64,000 nt of DNA from Nocardioides yefusunii (GTDB taxonomy: Bacteria; Actinomycetota; Actinomycetes; Propionibacteriales; Nocardioidaceae). Where the stretch lies: NCBI RefSeq assembly GCF_004014875.1, contig NZ_CP034929.1, positions 3,162,001 to 3,226,000 of the forward strand, read 5' to 3'. Of this stretch, positions 51,696 to 60,836 are shown piece after piece; within the stretch, counting starts at the first letter, position 1; the number at the start of each line of letters is the position of its first letter. The position numbers were made by a program, and so were the translations under genes. A model generated the notes under the pieces. It was not told the DNA's origin, searched no databases, and saw nothing but the letters and a program-made list of their open reading frames with translations.

Positions 51696-52579
51696 CAGCC
51701 CTCGCCGAACCAGCGGGCCAACTCGACGGCGACGCCGTCGTCGAGCACGGATGCGGTGACGTCGTCGGCGACGACCTTGACCTCGTCGATCGACTGGCCC
51801 ATCGCGACACCGCGACCGGCCCAGGTGAGCATCTCGCGGTCGTTGCGGCCGTCACCGATGGCGAGGACGTCCGCAGCGGTGAGGCCGAGGGCGTCGACGA
51901 CGTGCTGGAGTCCGGAGGCCTTGTTGATGCCGGCCGGGGCGATGTCCATCCACGCCGACCAGCCCACGACGTACTCGGTGGAGTCGAGGCCGAGACGCTG
52001 GGCGAGCTCGACGAACTCGTCCGCGGTGGCCTCGGGGTCACGGATCACGACGCGGTTCACCGGCTGGCCGATGATCTCGTCGACGGGGGTGACCACCTGG
52101 ACGCCGGAGAGTTCACCCTCGGGGAACTCCCGGTTGACCAGGTAGCCGCCGATCGCGCGTTCCTCGGCCGCGACCCGGGCGTTGGGGTGTGCGGCGAGCA
52201 CGGCCCGGACCGCGGGAGCGGCGTCGAACGTCTCCTCGTGGACGACCTCCTGCGGCGGGTAGCGGAAGAGGATCGACCCGTTCGCGGCGACCACCCAGAG
52301 GCGGTCGTCGACGTCGGGGGTCGGGTCCTCGGGGCTGCCCTCCAGCGGGAGGTCGAGGAGGTCGGCGATGGTGGTCATGCCGTGCGGGGAACGACCCGAG
52401 GCGAGCACGATGTGCGCACCCGCGGCACGGGCACGGTGGATCGCGTCGTAGACAACCGGTCGGATCGTCTCGTAGTCCTCGGTCTGGCCGTCCACCCACG
52501 CCAGCAGCGTGCCGTCGATGTCGAGCGCGACGACCTTCGGCTGCCACCCGGGCTGGCCCGGCAGCGGGCCAGCCGCCAC
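51695..52579 (-). CDS. Cof-type HAD phosphatase, second copy
   Basis: A 294-residue relative of the downstream gene: KVVALDIDGTLLAWVDG (motif I), VLASGRSPHGM (motif II), INKASGLQHVVDALGL and LAIGDGRNDREML (motifs III-IV). The two are not near-identical, so they may have distinct substrates. I use the GTG at 52579, 4 nt after the serS stop; a TTG at 52591 would overlap serS by 8 bp. Confidence 0.9.
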   Translation of the reverse strand: MAAGPLPGQPGWQPKVVALDIDGTLLAWVDGQTEDYETIRPVVYDAIHRARAAGAHIVLASGRSPHGMTTIADLLDLPLEGSPEDPTPDVDDRLWVVAANGSILFRYPPQEVVHEETFDAAPAVRAVLAAHPNARVAAEERAIGGYLVNREFPEGELSGVQVVTPVDEIIGQPVNRVVIRDPEATADEFVELAQRLGLDSTEYVVGWSAWMDIAPAGINKASGLQHVVDALGLTAADVLAIGDGRNDREMLTWAGRGVAMGQSIDEVKVVADDVTASVLDDGVAVELARWFGEG

Positions 52580-52583
52580 GCCG

Positions 52584-53867
52584 TCACCCAAGGGGGTTCA
52601 CCGGGGTCAGGACCTCGCGGCCGAGCCACTTCTGCAGTGCCTTCGGGACGCGGACCGAGCCGTCGGGCTGCTGGTGCGTCTCGAGGACGGCGACGATGGC
52701 GCGGGTGATCGCGGTCAGGGTGCCGTTGAGGGTGGCGACCGGAGTGGTCGAGCCGTCCTCGTCGCGGGTGCGGACGTCGAGGCGACGCGACTGGAAGTCG
52801 GTGCAGTTGGACGTCGAGGTGAGCTCGCGGTACTTGCCCTGGGTGGGGATCCACGCCTCGAGGTCGAACTTGCGGTGCGCGGAGGCACCGAGGTCGCCGG
52901 CCGCGATGGAGACGACCTGGTAGGCCACCTCCAGCTTGTCCATGAAGTCGCGCTCCCAGCGCAGCAGGCGGGCGTGCTCGGCCTCGGCCTGGTCGAGCGT
53001 CGTGTAGACGAACATCTCGACCTTGTCGAACCAGTGCACGCGGATGATGCCCTTGGTGTCCTTGCCGTGCGAGCCGGCCTCCTTGCGGAAGCAGGGGCTG
53101 AACGCGGCGTAACGGCGCGGCAGCGTCTCGGGGGGCAGGATCTCGCCGGAGTGGTAGGCGGCCATGGCGACCTCGGAGGTGCCGACCAGGTAGAGGTCCT
53201 CGCCCTCGATCCGGTAGACGTCGTCGGCAGCCTGGCCCAGGAAGCCGGTGCCCTCCATCGCCTCGGGCTTGACCAGCGACGGGGCGATCACCTGGGTGAA
53301 GCCGTTCTCGCGGGCCAGCTCCATCGCCATGTTGACCAGGGCGAACTCGAGCTCGGCGCCGACGCCGGTGAGGAAGTAGAAGCGCGAACCCGACACCTTG
53401 GCGCCGCGGTCGAGGTCGATCGCGCCGAGGATCTTGCCAAGCTCGATGTGGTCGCGGGGCTCGAATCCCTCGGCCGCGAAGTCACGCGGGGTGCCGACGT
53501 ACTCGAGCACGACGGAGTCGTCCTCGCCGCCCTCGGGGACGTCGGGGTGAGTCATGTTGGGGAAGCTCTTGAGCAGGGAGACCCACTCGACCTCGGCGGC
53601 CTTCTGGGCGTCGTCGGCGACCTTGACGTCGGCAGCCAGGGTCTTGGTGCGAGCCAGCAGCTCGACCTTCTCCTCCGGGGACGCCTTCGGGATCAGCTTG
53701 CCGAGCTGCTTCTGCTCCGCGCGCTTCTCCTCGAAGACGGCAATCGCGTCGCGTCGGGCGGTGTCGGCGGCCAGTGCCTGGTCGACGATCGCGTCTGATG
53801 CACCGCGCTTCGCAAGGGAGGCACGGACAGCGTCGGGGTTCTCGCGGAGCAGACGTGGATCGATCAT
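52584..53867 (-). CDS. serS: Seryl-tRNA synthetase
   Basis: A 427-residue class II aminoacyl-tRNA synthetase. The N-terminal arm ([22 protein letters not shown], then a coiled coil) grips the long variable arm of tRNA-Ser. The class II motifs follow: motif 2 around [21 protein letters not shown] with FDKVEMF, and motif 3 ending [21 protein letters not shown]. It charges tRNA-Ser and tRNA-Sec; the tRNA-Ser(CGA) gene is 22 kb away. It heads a run of three overlapping or abutting genes with the two HAD phosphatases. Confidence 0.97.
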   Translation of the reverse strand: MIDPRLLRENPDAVRASLAKRGASDAIVDQALAADTARRDAIAVFEEKRAEQKQLGKLIPKASPEEKVELLARTKTLAADVKVADDAQKAAEVEWVSLLKSFPNMTHPDVPEGGEDDSVVLEYVGTPRDFAAEGFEPRDHIELGKILGAIDLDRGAKVSGSRFYFLTGVGAELEFALVNMAMELARENGFTQVIAPSLVKPEAMEGTGFLGQAADDVYRIEGEDLYLVGTSEVAMAAYHSGEILPPETLPRRYAAFSPCFRKEAGSHGKDTKGIIRVHWFDKVEMFVYTTLDQAEAEHARLLRWERDFMDKLEVAYQVVSIAAGDLGASAHRKFDLEAWIPTQGKYRELTSTSNCTDFQSRRLDVRTRDEDGSTTPVATLNGTLTAITRAIVAVLETHQQPDGSVRVPKALQKWLGREVLTPVNPLG

Positions 53868-53901
53868 GTGTCAAGGCTAGCCGTTGGGCATACTCAAACG
53901 C

Positions 53902-55479
53902 GTGCTGGACCGATCACGGAAGACCTCACTCACCCTCGCTGGCGGCTGCCTCGCGGTGTTCGTCGTGCTGACCGTCCTCGTGCTGACCGACCCCGGTTTC
54001 GTGCAGTGGATCGACGAACTCGGCCGTGACGCCGCCCGCTGGGCCAACGGCATCGGCTGGTTGCACGACGTCCTGCTGGTCATCGAGGACGTCTTCGGCA
54101 CGCTCGGCATGACGATCATGACGGTGATCGTGGCCGGTGTGCTGCTGGTCAAGAAACACTCCAGAGCCGCGCTGGTGACGGTGGTGGTGATGGCCGGCAC
54201 CGCGGTGTTGACCAGTGGTCTGAAGGTGTTGCTCAACCGTGACCGCCCCGACTGGCAGGAGCTCGTCGGGCTGCACCAGACGATGTCGTTCCCCTCGGGC
54301 CACGCGACGTCGACGGCCGCGTTCTGCGCGATCCTGGCGACGTTCACGTTGACGTTCGTCCGACGCCGCACGATGCGACGTCTGGCCGTCACCGGACTGG
54401 TCCTGGTGTGGCTGGTGGTGGTCGCCGACCGGGTCCTGCTGGGTCGCCACTACCCCACCGACGTCCTGGCCGGAGGCTTCCTCGGACTGGCGGTGCTGTT
54501 CGTCTCGCTCAACTGGCTCGACCCGCGCCCCCGCACGATCGCGGAGAGCCGGAGCGAACCCGAACGCCACCAGGTGCACCACGAACAGAAGGTCGCGGTG
54601 GTGCTCAACCCGATCAAGGTCGAGGACGTCGGCGCGTTCCGCCACCTCGTCTCCGAGATGGCCAAGGACTCCGGCTACGCCGAACCGTCCTGGCACTACA
54701 CGACCGTCGAGGACCCCGGCGTCGGCATGGCGAAGGCCGCGCTGGCCGACGGTGTCGACCTGGTGCTCGTCTGCGGCGGCGACGGCACCGTCCGTGAGGT
54801 CTGCGCGACCCTGGCCGGCACCGGCGTCCCCGTCGGGATCATCCCGGCCGGCACCGGCAACCTGCTGGCCCGCAACCTCTCGGTCCCGCTCTACATCCGG
54901 TCCGCGATCGACGTCGGCCTCAACGGCACCGACAAGCCGATCGACCTCGTCGCCGTCGAGGGTGACGGCGTGCCCAGCGGTCACTTCATGGTGATGGCCG
55001 GGATGGGTTTCGACGCCGCGATCATGGACGGCGTCAACGACGAACTGAAGAAGCGGATCGGGTACGCCGCCTACTTCGCCTCCGGCATGAAGTCGCTGAT
55101 GTTCCCGGCCGTGAAGGTCGAGATCTCCGTCGACGACGCCCCCTTCACCACCCACCGCGCCCGCACCGTCGTGGTCGGCAACGTCGGCTACCTGCAGGCC
55201 GGGATGCCGCTGCTGCCCGACGCTGCGATCGACGACGGTCTGCTCGACGTCGTGATCCTGCACCCCAAGCACATCGGCTCCTGGGTGCCGCTGGCGATGC
55301 GCGTGCTGAGCAAGTCCCAGCGCACCGACACCACCATCGACCGCCTCACCGGCGCGAAGGTCGTCATCCGGGCCGAGAAGCCCACTCCGCGTCAACTCGA
55401 CGGCGACACCGTCGGCGAGGGTCGCGAGCTGACGATGGAGTGCCTTCCGGGCCGGGTCACCGTCCGCGTCCCGCGCTGA
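53902..55479 (+). CDS. Fusion of PAP2 lipid phosphatase and diacylglycerol-kinase-type lipid kinase
   Basis: A 525-residue protein. Residues 1-215 are a PAP2 domain with about five membrane helices and the three phosphatase motifs (KVLLNRDRPDW, PSGHATS, RVLLGRHYPTDVLAG). Residues 235-525 form a DAGK catalytic domain (KVAVVLNPIK, VCGGDGTVREVCATL, GTGNLLARNL, VMAGMGFDA). The two halves catalyse opposite steps, phosphate removal and addition on lipids. The GTG at 53902 follows CATACT (53889-53894) by 7 nt, which could make a leaderless mRNA; a TTG at 53884 is the other option. Divergent from serS across 34 bp. Confidence 0.88.
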   Translation: MLDRSRKTSLTLAGGCLAVFVVLTVLVLTDPGFVQWIDELGRDAARWANGIGWLHDVLLVIEDVFGTLGMTIMTVIVAGVLLVKKHSRAALVTVVVMAGTAVLTSGLKVLLNRDRPDWQELVGLHQTMSFPSGHATSTAAFCAILATFTLTFVRRRTMRRLAVTGLVLVWLVVVADRVLLGRHYPTDVLAGGFLGLAVLFVSLNWLDPRPRTIAESRSEPERHQVHHEQKVAVVLNPIKVEDVGAFRHLVSEMAKDSGYAEPSWHYTTVEDPGVGMAKAALADGVDLVLVCGGDGTVREVCATLAGTGVPVGIIPAGTGNLLARNLSVPLYIRSAIDVGLNGTDKPIDLVAVEGDGVPSGHFMVMAGMGFDAAIMDGVNDELKKRIGYAAYFASGMKSLMFPAVKVEISVDDAPFTTHRARTVVVGNVGYLQAGMPLLPDAAIDDGLLDVVILHPKHIGSWVPLAMRVLSKSQRTDTTIDRLTGAKVVIRAEKPTPRQLDGDTVGEGRELTMECLPGRVTVRVPR

Positions 55480-55592
55480 TCCGGAGGCGCGCCCCGGGAC
55501 GGGAACTGGTCTGCACCGCGCACGCGGTCGCCGACGGCCGAGGCCCACGCTCGTTACTGTCGGCGGACTCGTTCCCTGCCCGGAGGCCCCTC

Positions 55593-56498
55593 GTGCCCGT
55601 CTCTCGTTCGACCCGTCCAGCCGTGGCCTCCGTGGCCGGCCTCCTTGCGATCTCCCTCGGTGCGGCGCTGCCGGCCTCGGCGATCGACTCCCACCCCGGC
55701 CCCGGCGTGGGGGCGTCGTGGACGATCACCCCGCAGGGCATCGAGCTGACGCCTGCGGGCCCGAGGACCGCGAGGATCGAGTACCGCACCGTCCTGGCCG
55801 GCGGTGCGACGGCCGGCTGGAACACGTACGCCGGCCCGTTGAAGCCTCACGCCCACGACGTCCCCGGTCACCAGGAGTTCCGCGCCCTGGACGGTGAGGG
55901 TCGGGCCACCGAGCCCGCCCAGGTGCCGGGCGAGCAGCAGGTCTCGTTCGGCGTCGCGATCGGGCGCGCCGTCCACGGCCGGCCGATGCAGGTGACGGTG
56001 CGGGCGCAGCGCCCGTTCGTCGGTCCCTGGATCCCGATGACGGGCGTGGTCCGGGTCGGCGGGAAGACCTACCGCACCGAGTTGGTCCGCGGCGTCGGGT
56101 CGGTGAAGGTTCCGACGACGAAGGCCGGACGGGTGGCGGTGACCGCCCACGTCGAGGACGACCACGTCGTCACCTACAGCCTCGTGCAGACGTACCGTCC
56201 GCTCGTGGCGAAGGCAACCACCACGACGACGGCGTCGGTGTCGAAGGGCCGCACCGTGAAGGTCCGCGTGGCCGCATCGGGCACGGTCCATCTGGGCGGC
56301 AAGGCTCGGGTCGTGGTGAAGCGTGAAGGCCGAACGGTCGCGAGGCTCCATGCCCGCGTCTCCGCACGCGGCATCGCGACCGTGACGCTGCCGCACCAGG
56401 TGCGCGCGGGCTCGGGCCCGGTGACGGTGAAGGCGCGCTACCTGGGAACGGCGAACCTCAAGCCGTCGACGTCGAGGGCGCTCCGGGTCCGCCGCTGA
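55593..56498 (+). CDS. Secreted Ig-like beta-rich protein
   Basis: A 301-residue exported protein. Signal peptide VPVSRSTRPAVASVAGLLAI with cleavage after LPASA; then a domain beginning GASWTITPQGIELTPAGPRTARIEYRTVLAGG, and two beta-sandwich-like regions rich in Val, Thr and Arg (SVSKGRTVKVRVAASGTV, KARVVVKREGRTVARLHARV). The C-terminal part resembles bacterial Ig-like repeats. GGAGG precedes the GTG. No enzyme motif is seen. Confidence 0.68.
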   Translation: MPVSRSTRPAVASVAGLLAISLGAALPASAIDSHPGPGVGASWTITPQGIELTPAGPRTARIEYRTVLAGGATAGWNTYAGPLKPHAHDVPGHQEFRALDGEGRATEPAQVPGEQQVSFGVAIGRAVHGRPMQVTVRAQRPFVGPWIPMTGVVRVGGKTYRTELVRGVGSVKVPTTKAGRVAVTAHVEDDHVVTYSLVQTYRPLVAKATTTTTASVSKGRTVKVRVAASGTVHLGGKARVVVKREGRTVARLHARVSARGIATVTLPHQVRAGSGPVTVKARYLGTANLKPSTSRALRVRR

Positions 56499-56503
56499 AC
56501 CGC

Positions 56504-56562
56504 AGACCCCACCGGTTTGAGTCGTTAAACAGACGTTTCGACGACCCGAACCGGTGGGGTCT
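56504..56562. repeat. Long inverted repeat with ACCCCACCGGTTTG core, second copy
   Basis: The arm starting AGACCCCACCGGTTTGAG (from 56504) pairs with GACCCGAACCGGTGGGGTCT at 56543-56562 with two changes that keep G-U pairing in RNA. It lies between convergent genes. Compare 48837-48897: same core, different ends. Confidence 0.78.
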
Positions 56563-56570
56563 GGCGCATG

Positions 56571-56969
56571 TCAGGGGCGCGCGCGCCCGATCGCCTCTTC
56601 CTCCTCGGGCGCGAGCTGCGCCTCGGAGGTCCAGTCGGTGACGGTCTTGGCGTAGGTGCGGGAGTCGCTGCGACCGTGGATCGACGTCATCACGACGCCC
56701 GAGCCGGAGTCGTCGAGCAGCGCGACCGACCACGACAGGTGCCCGCCCATGTCGCCGAACGCGTCGTAGCGGACCACCGCGACGTTGCGCAGGGTCCCGG
56801 TGGTCGCTGCACGCAGCGCGGCGACCTCCTGACGCAGACCGATGACGTCCTCGGGAACGGCGTCGGGGATCACCACCGGCGTCATCTCCGCGGCGCGCTT
56901 GAGCGCGAGCGCAGCAACAGCGAGAGAGGCGACGGCCACGAGCAGGGAGAACACCACGACGATCCACAC
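56571..56969 (-). CDS. DUF4446 membrane-anchored protein
   Basis: A 132-residue protein with one N-terminal helix (VWIVVVFSLLVAVASLAV) and a domain with VVRYDAFGDMGGHLSWSVALLDDSGSGVVMTSIHGR, the DUF4446 core. DUF4446 proteins are short single-pass proteins of unknown function widespread in Gram-positives. The GTG start at 56969 is a best guess; the frame stays open to 57188 but upstream codons look non-coding. Confidence 0.75.
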   Translation of the reverse strand: MWIVVVFSLLVAVASLAVAALALKRAAEMTPVVIPDAVPEDVIGLRQEVAALRAATTGTLRNVAVVRYDAFGDMGGHLSWSVALLDDSGSGVVMTSIHGRSDSRTYAKTVTDWTSEAQLAPEEEEAIGRARP

Positions 56970-57109
56970 GAGCGTGAGCCTAGTTCTCCGGCTCGGCCTC
57001 CGGACGGTCCCACGCGGAGGACCACCCTGCTGACGTGCCGCCACCGTCCGAGCGGGCCGCGTGCGGAGGTCGTGCTCCTGCCACAGTGACGGCGTGGGAC
57101 AGTTGAGGC

Positions 57110-57970
57110 GTGAGCGAGACGACCAACCGCAAGAAGCGCATCTCCTACCAGGGTGAGCCGGGCTCCAACTCCCACATCCTGTGCGCACGTGAGTTTCCGG
57201 ACTTCGAGCCGGTGCCGTGCGCGTCGTTCGAGGAGGCCTTTGCCGCGGTCGAGGGTGGCGACTGCGACCTCGCGATGATCCCCACCGACAACTCCCTCGC
57301 CGGTCGCGTCGCCGACATCCACCACTTCTTGCCGCGTTCGCCGCTGCACATCATCGGTGAGCACTTCCTGCGGATCCGGTTCCACCTGGTCGCGTTGCCC
57401 GGTGCGACGGAGGAGTCGATCACGAGCGTCCACTCCCACGTCCACGCCCTGGGTCAGTGCCGCAAGGTGATCGCCGAGCTCGGTCTGACGCCCGTCATCG
57501 CCGGTGACACCGCCGGTGCGGCCCGCGAGATCTCCGAGTCGGGCGACACCACGCAGGCGGCCCTCGCGCCGCCGCTGGCCGCCGAGATCTACGGTCTCGA
57601 CGTGCTCCGTGAGGACGTCGAGGACGAGGAGCACAACACCACCCGTTTCGTCGTCCTGAGCCGCGACTTCGTGCGCGCGCCCGTCGGCGAGGGCCCGGTC
57701 GTGACGTCGTTCGTCTTCAACGTCCGCAACATCCCCTCCGCGCTCTACAAGGCGCTCGGCGGTTTCGCGACCAACGGCATCAACATGACGAAGCTGGAGT
57801 CGTACATGGTGGGCGGCGAGTTCGCGGCCACCCAGTTCCTCTGCGAGGTCGACGGCCACCCCGACGACCCGGCCCTGTCGCGTGCGCTGGAGGAACTGGA
57901 GTTCTTCACCACCGACGTCCGCGTCCTGGGTGTCTTCCCAGCGTCGTCGGACCGCGTCCGCAACAGCTGA
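57110..57970 (+). CDS. pheA: Prephenate dehydratase
   Basis: A 286-residue enzyme of phenylalanine synthesis, converting prephenate to phenylpyruvate. Seen: ISYQGEPGSNSHILC, AMIPTDNSLAGRV, the catalytic Thr in HNTTRFVVL, and a C-terminal ACT domain (VFNVRNIPSALYKALGGFA, ESYMVGGEFAATQFLCE) that binds Phe for feedback inhibition. It is monofunctional, with no chorismate mutase domain. GTG start after TTGAGGC. Confidence 0.95.
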   Translation: MSETTNRKKRISYQGEPGSNSHILCAREFPDFEPVPCASFEEAFAAVEGGDCDLAMIPTDNSLAGRVADIHHFLPRSPLHIIGEHFLRIRFHLVALPGATEESITSVHSHVHALGQCRKVIAELGLTPVIAGDTAGAAREISESGDTTQAALAPPLAAEIYGLDVLREDVEDEEHNTTRFVVLSRDFVRAPVGEGPVVTSFVFNVRNIPSALYKALGGFATNGINMTKLESYMVGGEFAATQFLCEVDGHPDDPALSRALEELEFFTTDVRVLGVFPASSDRVRNS

Positions 57971-58010
57971 CCTTCGTTCCCTCGCGGGACGCCGCCCCCG
58001 CTTCGCTCCC

Positions 58011-58058
58011 GGACGTCATAAGAATCGGGTCTCCTGACCCGGGATTCTTATGACGTCC
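58011..58058. repeat. Inverted repeat with GGACGTCATAAGAATC arms
   Basis: The arm GGACGTCATAAGAATC plus GGGTC (58011-58031) pairs with GACCC, a bulged G, then the complementary arm to 58058; the loop is TCCT. It lies 40 bp after pheA. Its first 9 bases match the repeat at 47738. Confidence 0.8.
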
Positions 58059-58073
58059 GCAGGAGCCTGCGCC

Positions 58074-58123
58074 GGGACGTCATAAGAATCGAGGCCTCTG
58101 GCCCACGATCCTGATGACGTCCC
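58074..58123. repeat. Second, diverged copy of the GGACGTCATAAGAATC repeat
   Basis: The left arm has the same GGACGTCATAAGAATC as 58011, but the right arm (GATCCTGATGACGTCCC) has drifted so two pairs are mismatched. It lies 15 bp after the first copy, giving a tandem of two hairpins between pheA and the thioesterase gene. Confidence 0.75.
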
Positions 58124-58181
58124 GCGTTCGGTTTTGCGGACACGTCCCACGCCTCACCCCAGATCTGGGCACACTGCCGGG

Positions 58182-58697
58182 ATGAACCTCTACGGACGCC
58201 TGCTCAAGCTGCTGGTCATGCTCAACCTGCGTCCGAAGGTCTCCTTCTTCGACCGCACCGAGATGACGTTCCGGGTCTGGCCCACCGACCTCGACACCGC
58301 CGGGCACGTCAACAACGCCAAGTACGTCGCGATGCTCGACCTCGGCCGGATCGACCTGTGGTTCCGCTCCGGTTTCTGGCAGAAGATCTCCACCGACGGC
58401 GGGTTCGCGGTGGTCTCGTCGCAGTCGATCCGCTACCGCCGTTCGCTCAAGGCGTTCGAGAAGTTCACCCTCACCTCGCAGGTGATCGGCTGGGACGACA
58501 AGGCGTTCTACTACCTCCACGACTTCCTCGTCGACGGCGAGCTCTCCGCCCGTGCAGTGGTGCAGTCGCGTGCGGTGCGCCGCGGCAAGGGCGTCCCGAT
58601 CGAGGAGACGTTGGCGGTCCTGGGCGACGACGTCCCCGAGCTCGAACTCCCCGAGTGGGTCAAGGAATGGGCCGGCACCGTGCGGGTGGGGCTGTGA
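58182..58697 (+). CDS. Hotdog-fold acyl-CoA thioesterase family protein
   Basis: A 171-residue 4HBT/YbgC-type protein. The active-site string WPTDLDTAGHVNNAKYVAML has the Asp and the GHVNN of acyl-CoA thioesterases. SSQSIRYRRSLKAFEKFTL continues the fold. It is translationally coupled (GTGA overlap) to an alcohol dehydrogenase, so the pair may act on the same acyl or aldehyde metabolite. Confidence 0.82.
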   Translation: MNLYGRLLKLLVMLNLRPKVSFFDRTEMTFRVWPTDLDTAGHVNNAKYVAMLDLGRIDLWFRSGFWQKISTDGGFAVVSSQSIRYRRSLKAFEKFTLTSQVIGWDDKAFYYLHDFLVDGELSARAVVQSRAVRRGKGVPIEETLAVLGDDVPELELPEWVKEWAGTVRVGL

Positions 58698-59806
58698 AGC
58701 GGGTCCGCGCCGCCGTCGTCCCCGAGCGGGGCGCGCCGTTCGAGTTCGTCGACCTCCTCCTCGACGACCCCCGTCCGGACGAAGTGCGGGTCCGGATCGT
58801 CGCCGCAGGCCTGTGCCACACCGACCTCGGCGTGCAGGCCGGGCATCTCCCGACGCTGTTCCCCGTCGTCCTGGGGCACGAGGGCGCCGGCGTCGTCGAG
58901 GCCGTCGGCGACGCGGTGAGGACGGTCGGCGTCGGGGACCGGGTGGCGTTGTCGTTCTCCTCCTGCGGACGCTGCCCGCACTGCCTCACCGGACGTCGCT
59001 CGTACTGCGTTCGCACACCGCAGCAGAACCTCGGCGGGACGCGGTCCGACGGTTCCACCCGCCTCAGCACCCTCGACGGCACGCCGGTGAACGGCTCGTT
59101 CTTCGGGCAGTCGTCGTTCGCGACGCACTGCCTGGTCAGCGAGTACGACGTCGTGAAACTGCCCGACGACGCCCCACTGACGCTCGCCGGACCGTTGGGC
59201 TGCGGCGTGCAGACCGGCGTCGGAACGGTCCTGAACTCACTCGCGGTACCGGCCGGCGCGAGCGTCCTGGTCACCGGCGCCGGCGCAGTCGGACTCTCGG
59301 CGGTGATGGGCGCAGTGCTCGCTGGGGCGACGACGATCATCGCCGTCGACGTCGTCGAAGAACGTCTCGCTCTGGCGCGCGAACTCGGGGCGACCCACAC
59401 GTTCAACTCATCGGAGGTCGACCTGGTCCGTGAGGTCCGACGTCTCACCGGCGGCGGCACGTCGTACGCGGTCGACACCACCGGCGTCCCGGCGGTCGTG
59501 GAGCAGGTGCTGCGCGCGACCGTCTTCGGCGGATCGGTGGCGTTGGTGGGCGTCTCGAAGCCCGGCGCCAGCATCGACCTGGGGCTGGTCTCCGCCTCCG
59601 GCCGCACCGTCGTCGGGGCGATCGAGGGCGACTCCGTACCGCAGACGTTCGTGCCGCAGATGCTCGCCCTGCACGCCGCGGGACAACTACCGGTGGAGAA
59701 ACTGGTCCGCACCTACCCCTTCGACGAGCTCGCCACCGCCGTCGCCGACACCACGTCAGGCCGGTCCGTGAAGGCGGTCCTCCTCTTCGAGGCGGCAGAT
59801 TTCTGA
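58694..59806 (+). CDS. Zinc-dependent alcohol dehydrogenase (MDR)
   Basis: A 370-residue medium-chain dehydrogenase. Catalytic zinc: Cys in AGLCHTD and His in LGHEGAG, plus a conserved Cys in PLGCGVQTG. Structural zinc: four Cys in CGRCPHCLTGRRSYC. The NAD loop is VTGAGAVGLSAVMGAVLAG, followed by AVDV, where Asp favours NAD over NADP. The subfamily is that of aryl-alcohol and nicotinoprotein alcohol dehydrogenases. The substrate is unknown. It is coupled to the thioesterase upstream. Confidence 0.88.
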   Translation: MKRVRAAVVPERGAPFEFVDLLLDDPRPDEVRVRIVAAGLCHTDLGVQAGHLPTLFPVVLGHEGAGVVEAVGDAVRTVGVGDRVALSFSSCGRCPHCLTGRRSYCVRTPQQNLGGTRSDGSTRLSTLDGTPVNGSFFGQSSFATHCLVSEYDVVKLPDDAPLTLAGPLGCGVQTGVGTVLNSLAVPAGASVLVTGAGAVGLSAVMGAVLAGATTIIAVDVVEERLALARELGATHTFNSSEVDLVREVRRLTGGGTSYAVDTTGVPAVVEQVLRATVFGGSVALVGVSKPGASIDLGLVSASGRTVVGAIEGDSVPQTFVPQMLALHAAGQLPVEKLVRTYPFDELATAVADTTSGRSVKAVLLFEAADF

Positions 59807-59877
59807 TTCCTTCCCCACGGATACCAGCATCCGGCGCCGTGACGTGAGCGCCGTCACTCGAGGGGACAATCTGTCCC

Positions 59878-60690
59878 ATGAGCGAACGCGAGCAGGGCTA
59901 TCTCCACGGCCATCACCCCACCGTGCTCGCCTCCCACGGCGCCCGCACCGCCGCGAACTCCGCCGCCTACCTGCTGCCCCACCTCACGCCCGGCACCACA
60001 CTGCTGGACGTCGGGTTCGGTCCGGGAACCATCACCGCAGACCTGGCCGAGCTCGTCGCGCCGGGGCGAGTGGCGGGCGTCGAGCAGGCCCAAGGTGCCC
60101 TCGACGCTGCACAGGCAGTGCTGGACGAGCGTGGCATCACCACCGTCGAACTCCGCGTCGGGGACGCCTACGCCCTGCCGTTCGCCGACGGTGAGTTCGA
60201 CGTCGTGCACTGCCACCAGGTGCTGCAGCACGTCGGCGACCCGGTCGCGGTCCTGGCCGAGATGAACCGCGTCGCGAAGAAGGTGGTCGCGGCTCGCGAG
60301 GCCGACTACGCCGCGATGCACTGGTACCCCGAGAACCCCGGCATGACGGCGTGGCTGAAGGTCTACCAGGAGACCGCCCGTGCGCTCGGCGGCGAACCCG
60401 ACGCCGGACGCCACCTGCGGGCGTGGGCCCGCGCCGCCCGCCTGCACCGCGCCGGACGCCTGGAGGTCACCACCTCGACCTGGACCTACGCCGACGACGA
60501 CGCCACCTCCTGGTGGGGCAACTCCCAGGCCGATCGGGTGACCTACTCAGAGTGGCACGACCGGATCCTGGCGACGGGACGCAGCGAGGTCCAGGTCGAA
60601 GCGATCGCCGAGGGTTGGCGCTCCTGGGGAGCGCACCCGGACGCCTACTTCACGATGGTCCACGGCGAACTGATGCTCATCAAGGACTGA
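59878..60690 (+). CDS. SAM-dependent methyltransferase (UbiE/MenG-like class I)
   Basis: A 270-residue class I methyltransferase. The SAM-binding motif I is LLDVGFGPGT, motif II GVEQAQGALDAA, then DAYALPFADGEFDVVHCHQVLQHV, typical of the Methyltransf_11 group. The extra C-terminal 100 residues (WTYADDDATSWWGNSQADRV) differ from UbiE and match a group of small-molecule methyltransferases. The target is unknown. Confidence 0.85.
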   Translation: MSEREQGYLHGHHPTVLASHGARTAANSAAYLLPHLTPGTTLLDVGFGPGTITADLAELVAPGRVAGVEQAQGALDAAQAVLDERGITTVELRVGDAYALPFADGEFDVVHCHQVLQHVGDPVAVLAEMNRVAKKVVAAREADYAAMHWYPENPGMTAWLKVYQETARALGGEPDAGRHLRAWARAARLHRAGRLEVTTSTWTYADDDATSWWGNSQADRVTYSEWHDRILATGRSEVQVEAIAEGWRSWGAHPDAYFTMVHGELMLIKD

Positions 60691-60733
60691 GTCGACCCCA
60701 CCTGCTGTCTGCCGCACCGGTGCACCCCCAACT

Positions 60734-60806
60734 CCGCAGGCAGTTCGACCCCGGCCCTCTCCGCATGCGCGTGAGAGGGCCGGGGTCGTTCGTGAACTGC
60801 CTGCGG
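60734..60806. terminator. Long 28-bp-stem hairpin with 6-nt bulge between convergent genes
   Basis: The left arm is continuous (60734-60761). The right arm is in two pieces, 60773-60787 and 60794-60806, with GTTCGT unpaired between them. The stems are CCGCAGGCAGTTC and GACCCCGGCCCTCTC. It separates the methyltransferase end from the convergent chemoreceptor end. Confidence 0.75.
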
Positions 60807-60836
60807 GGATGCGGTCGAACGAGGGACGCGACCGGC

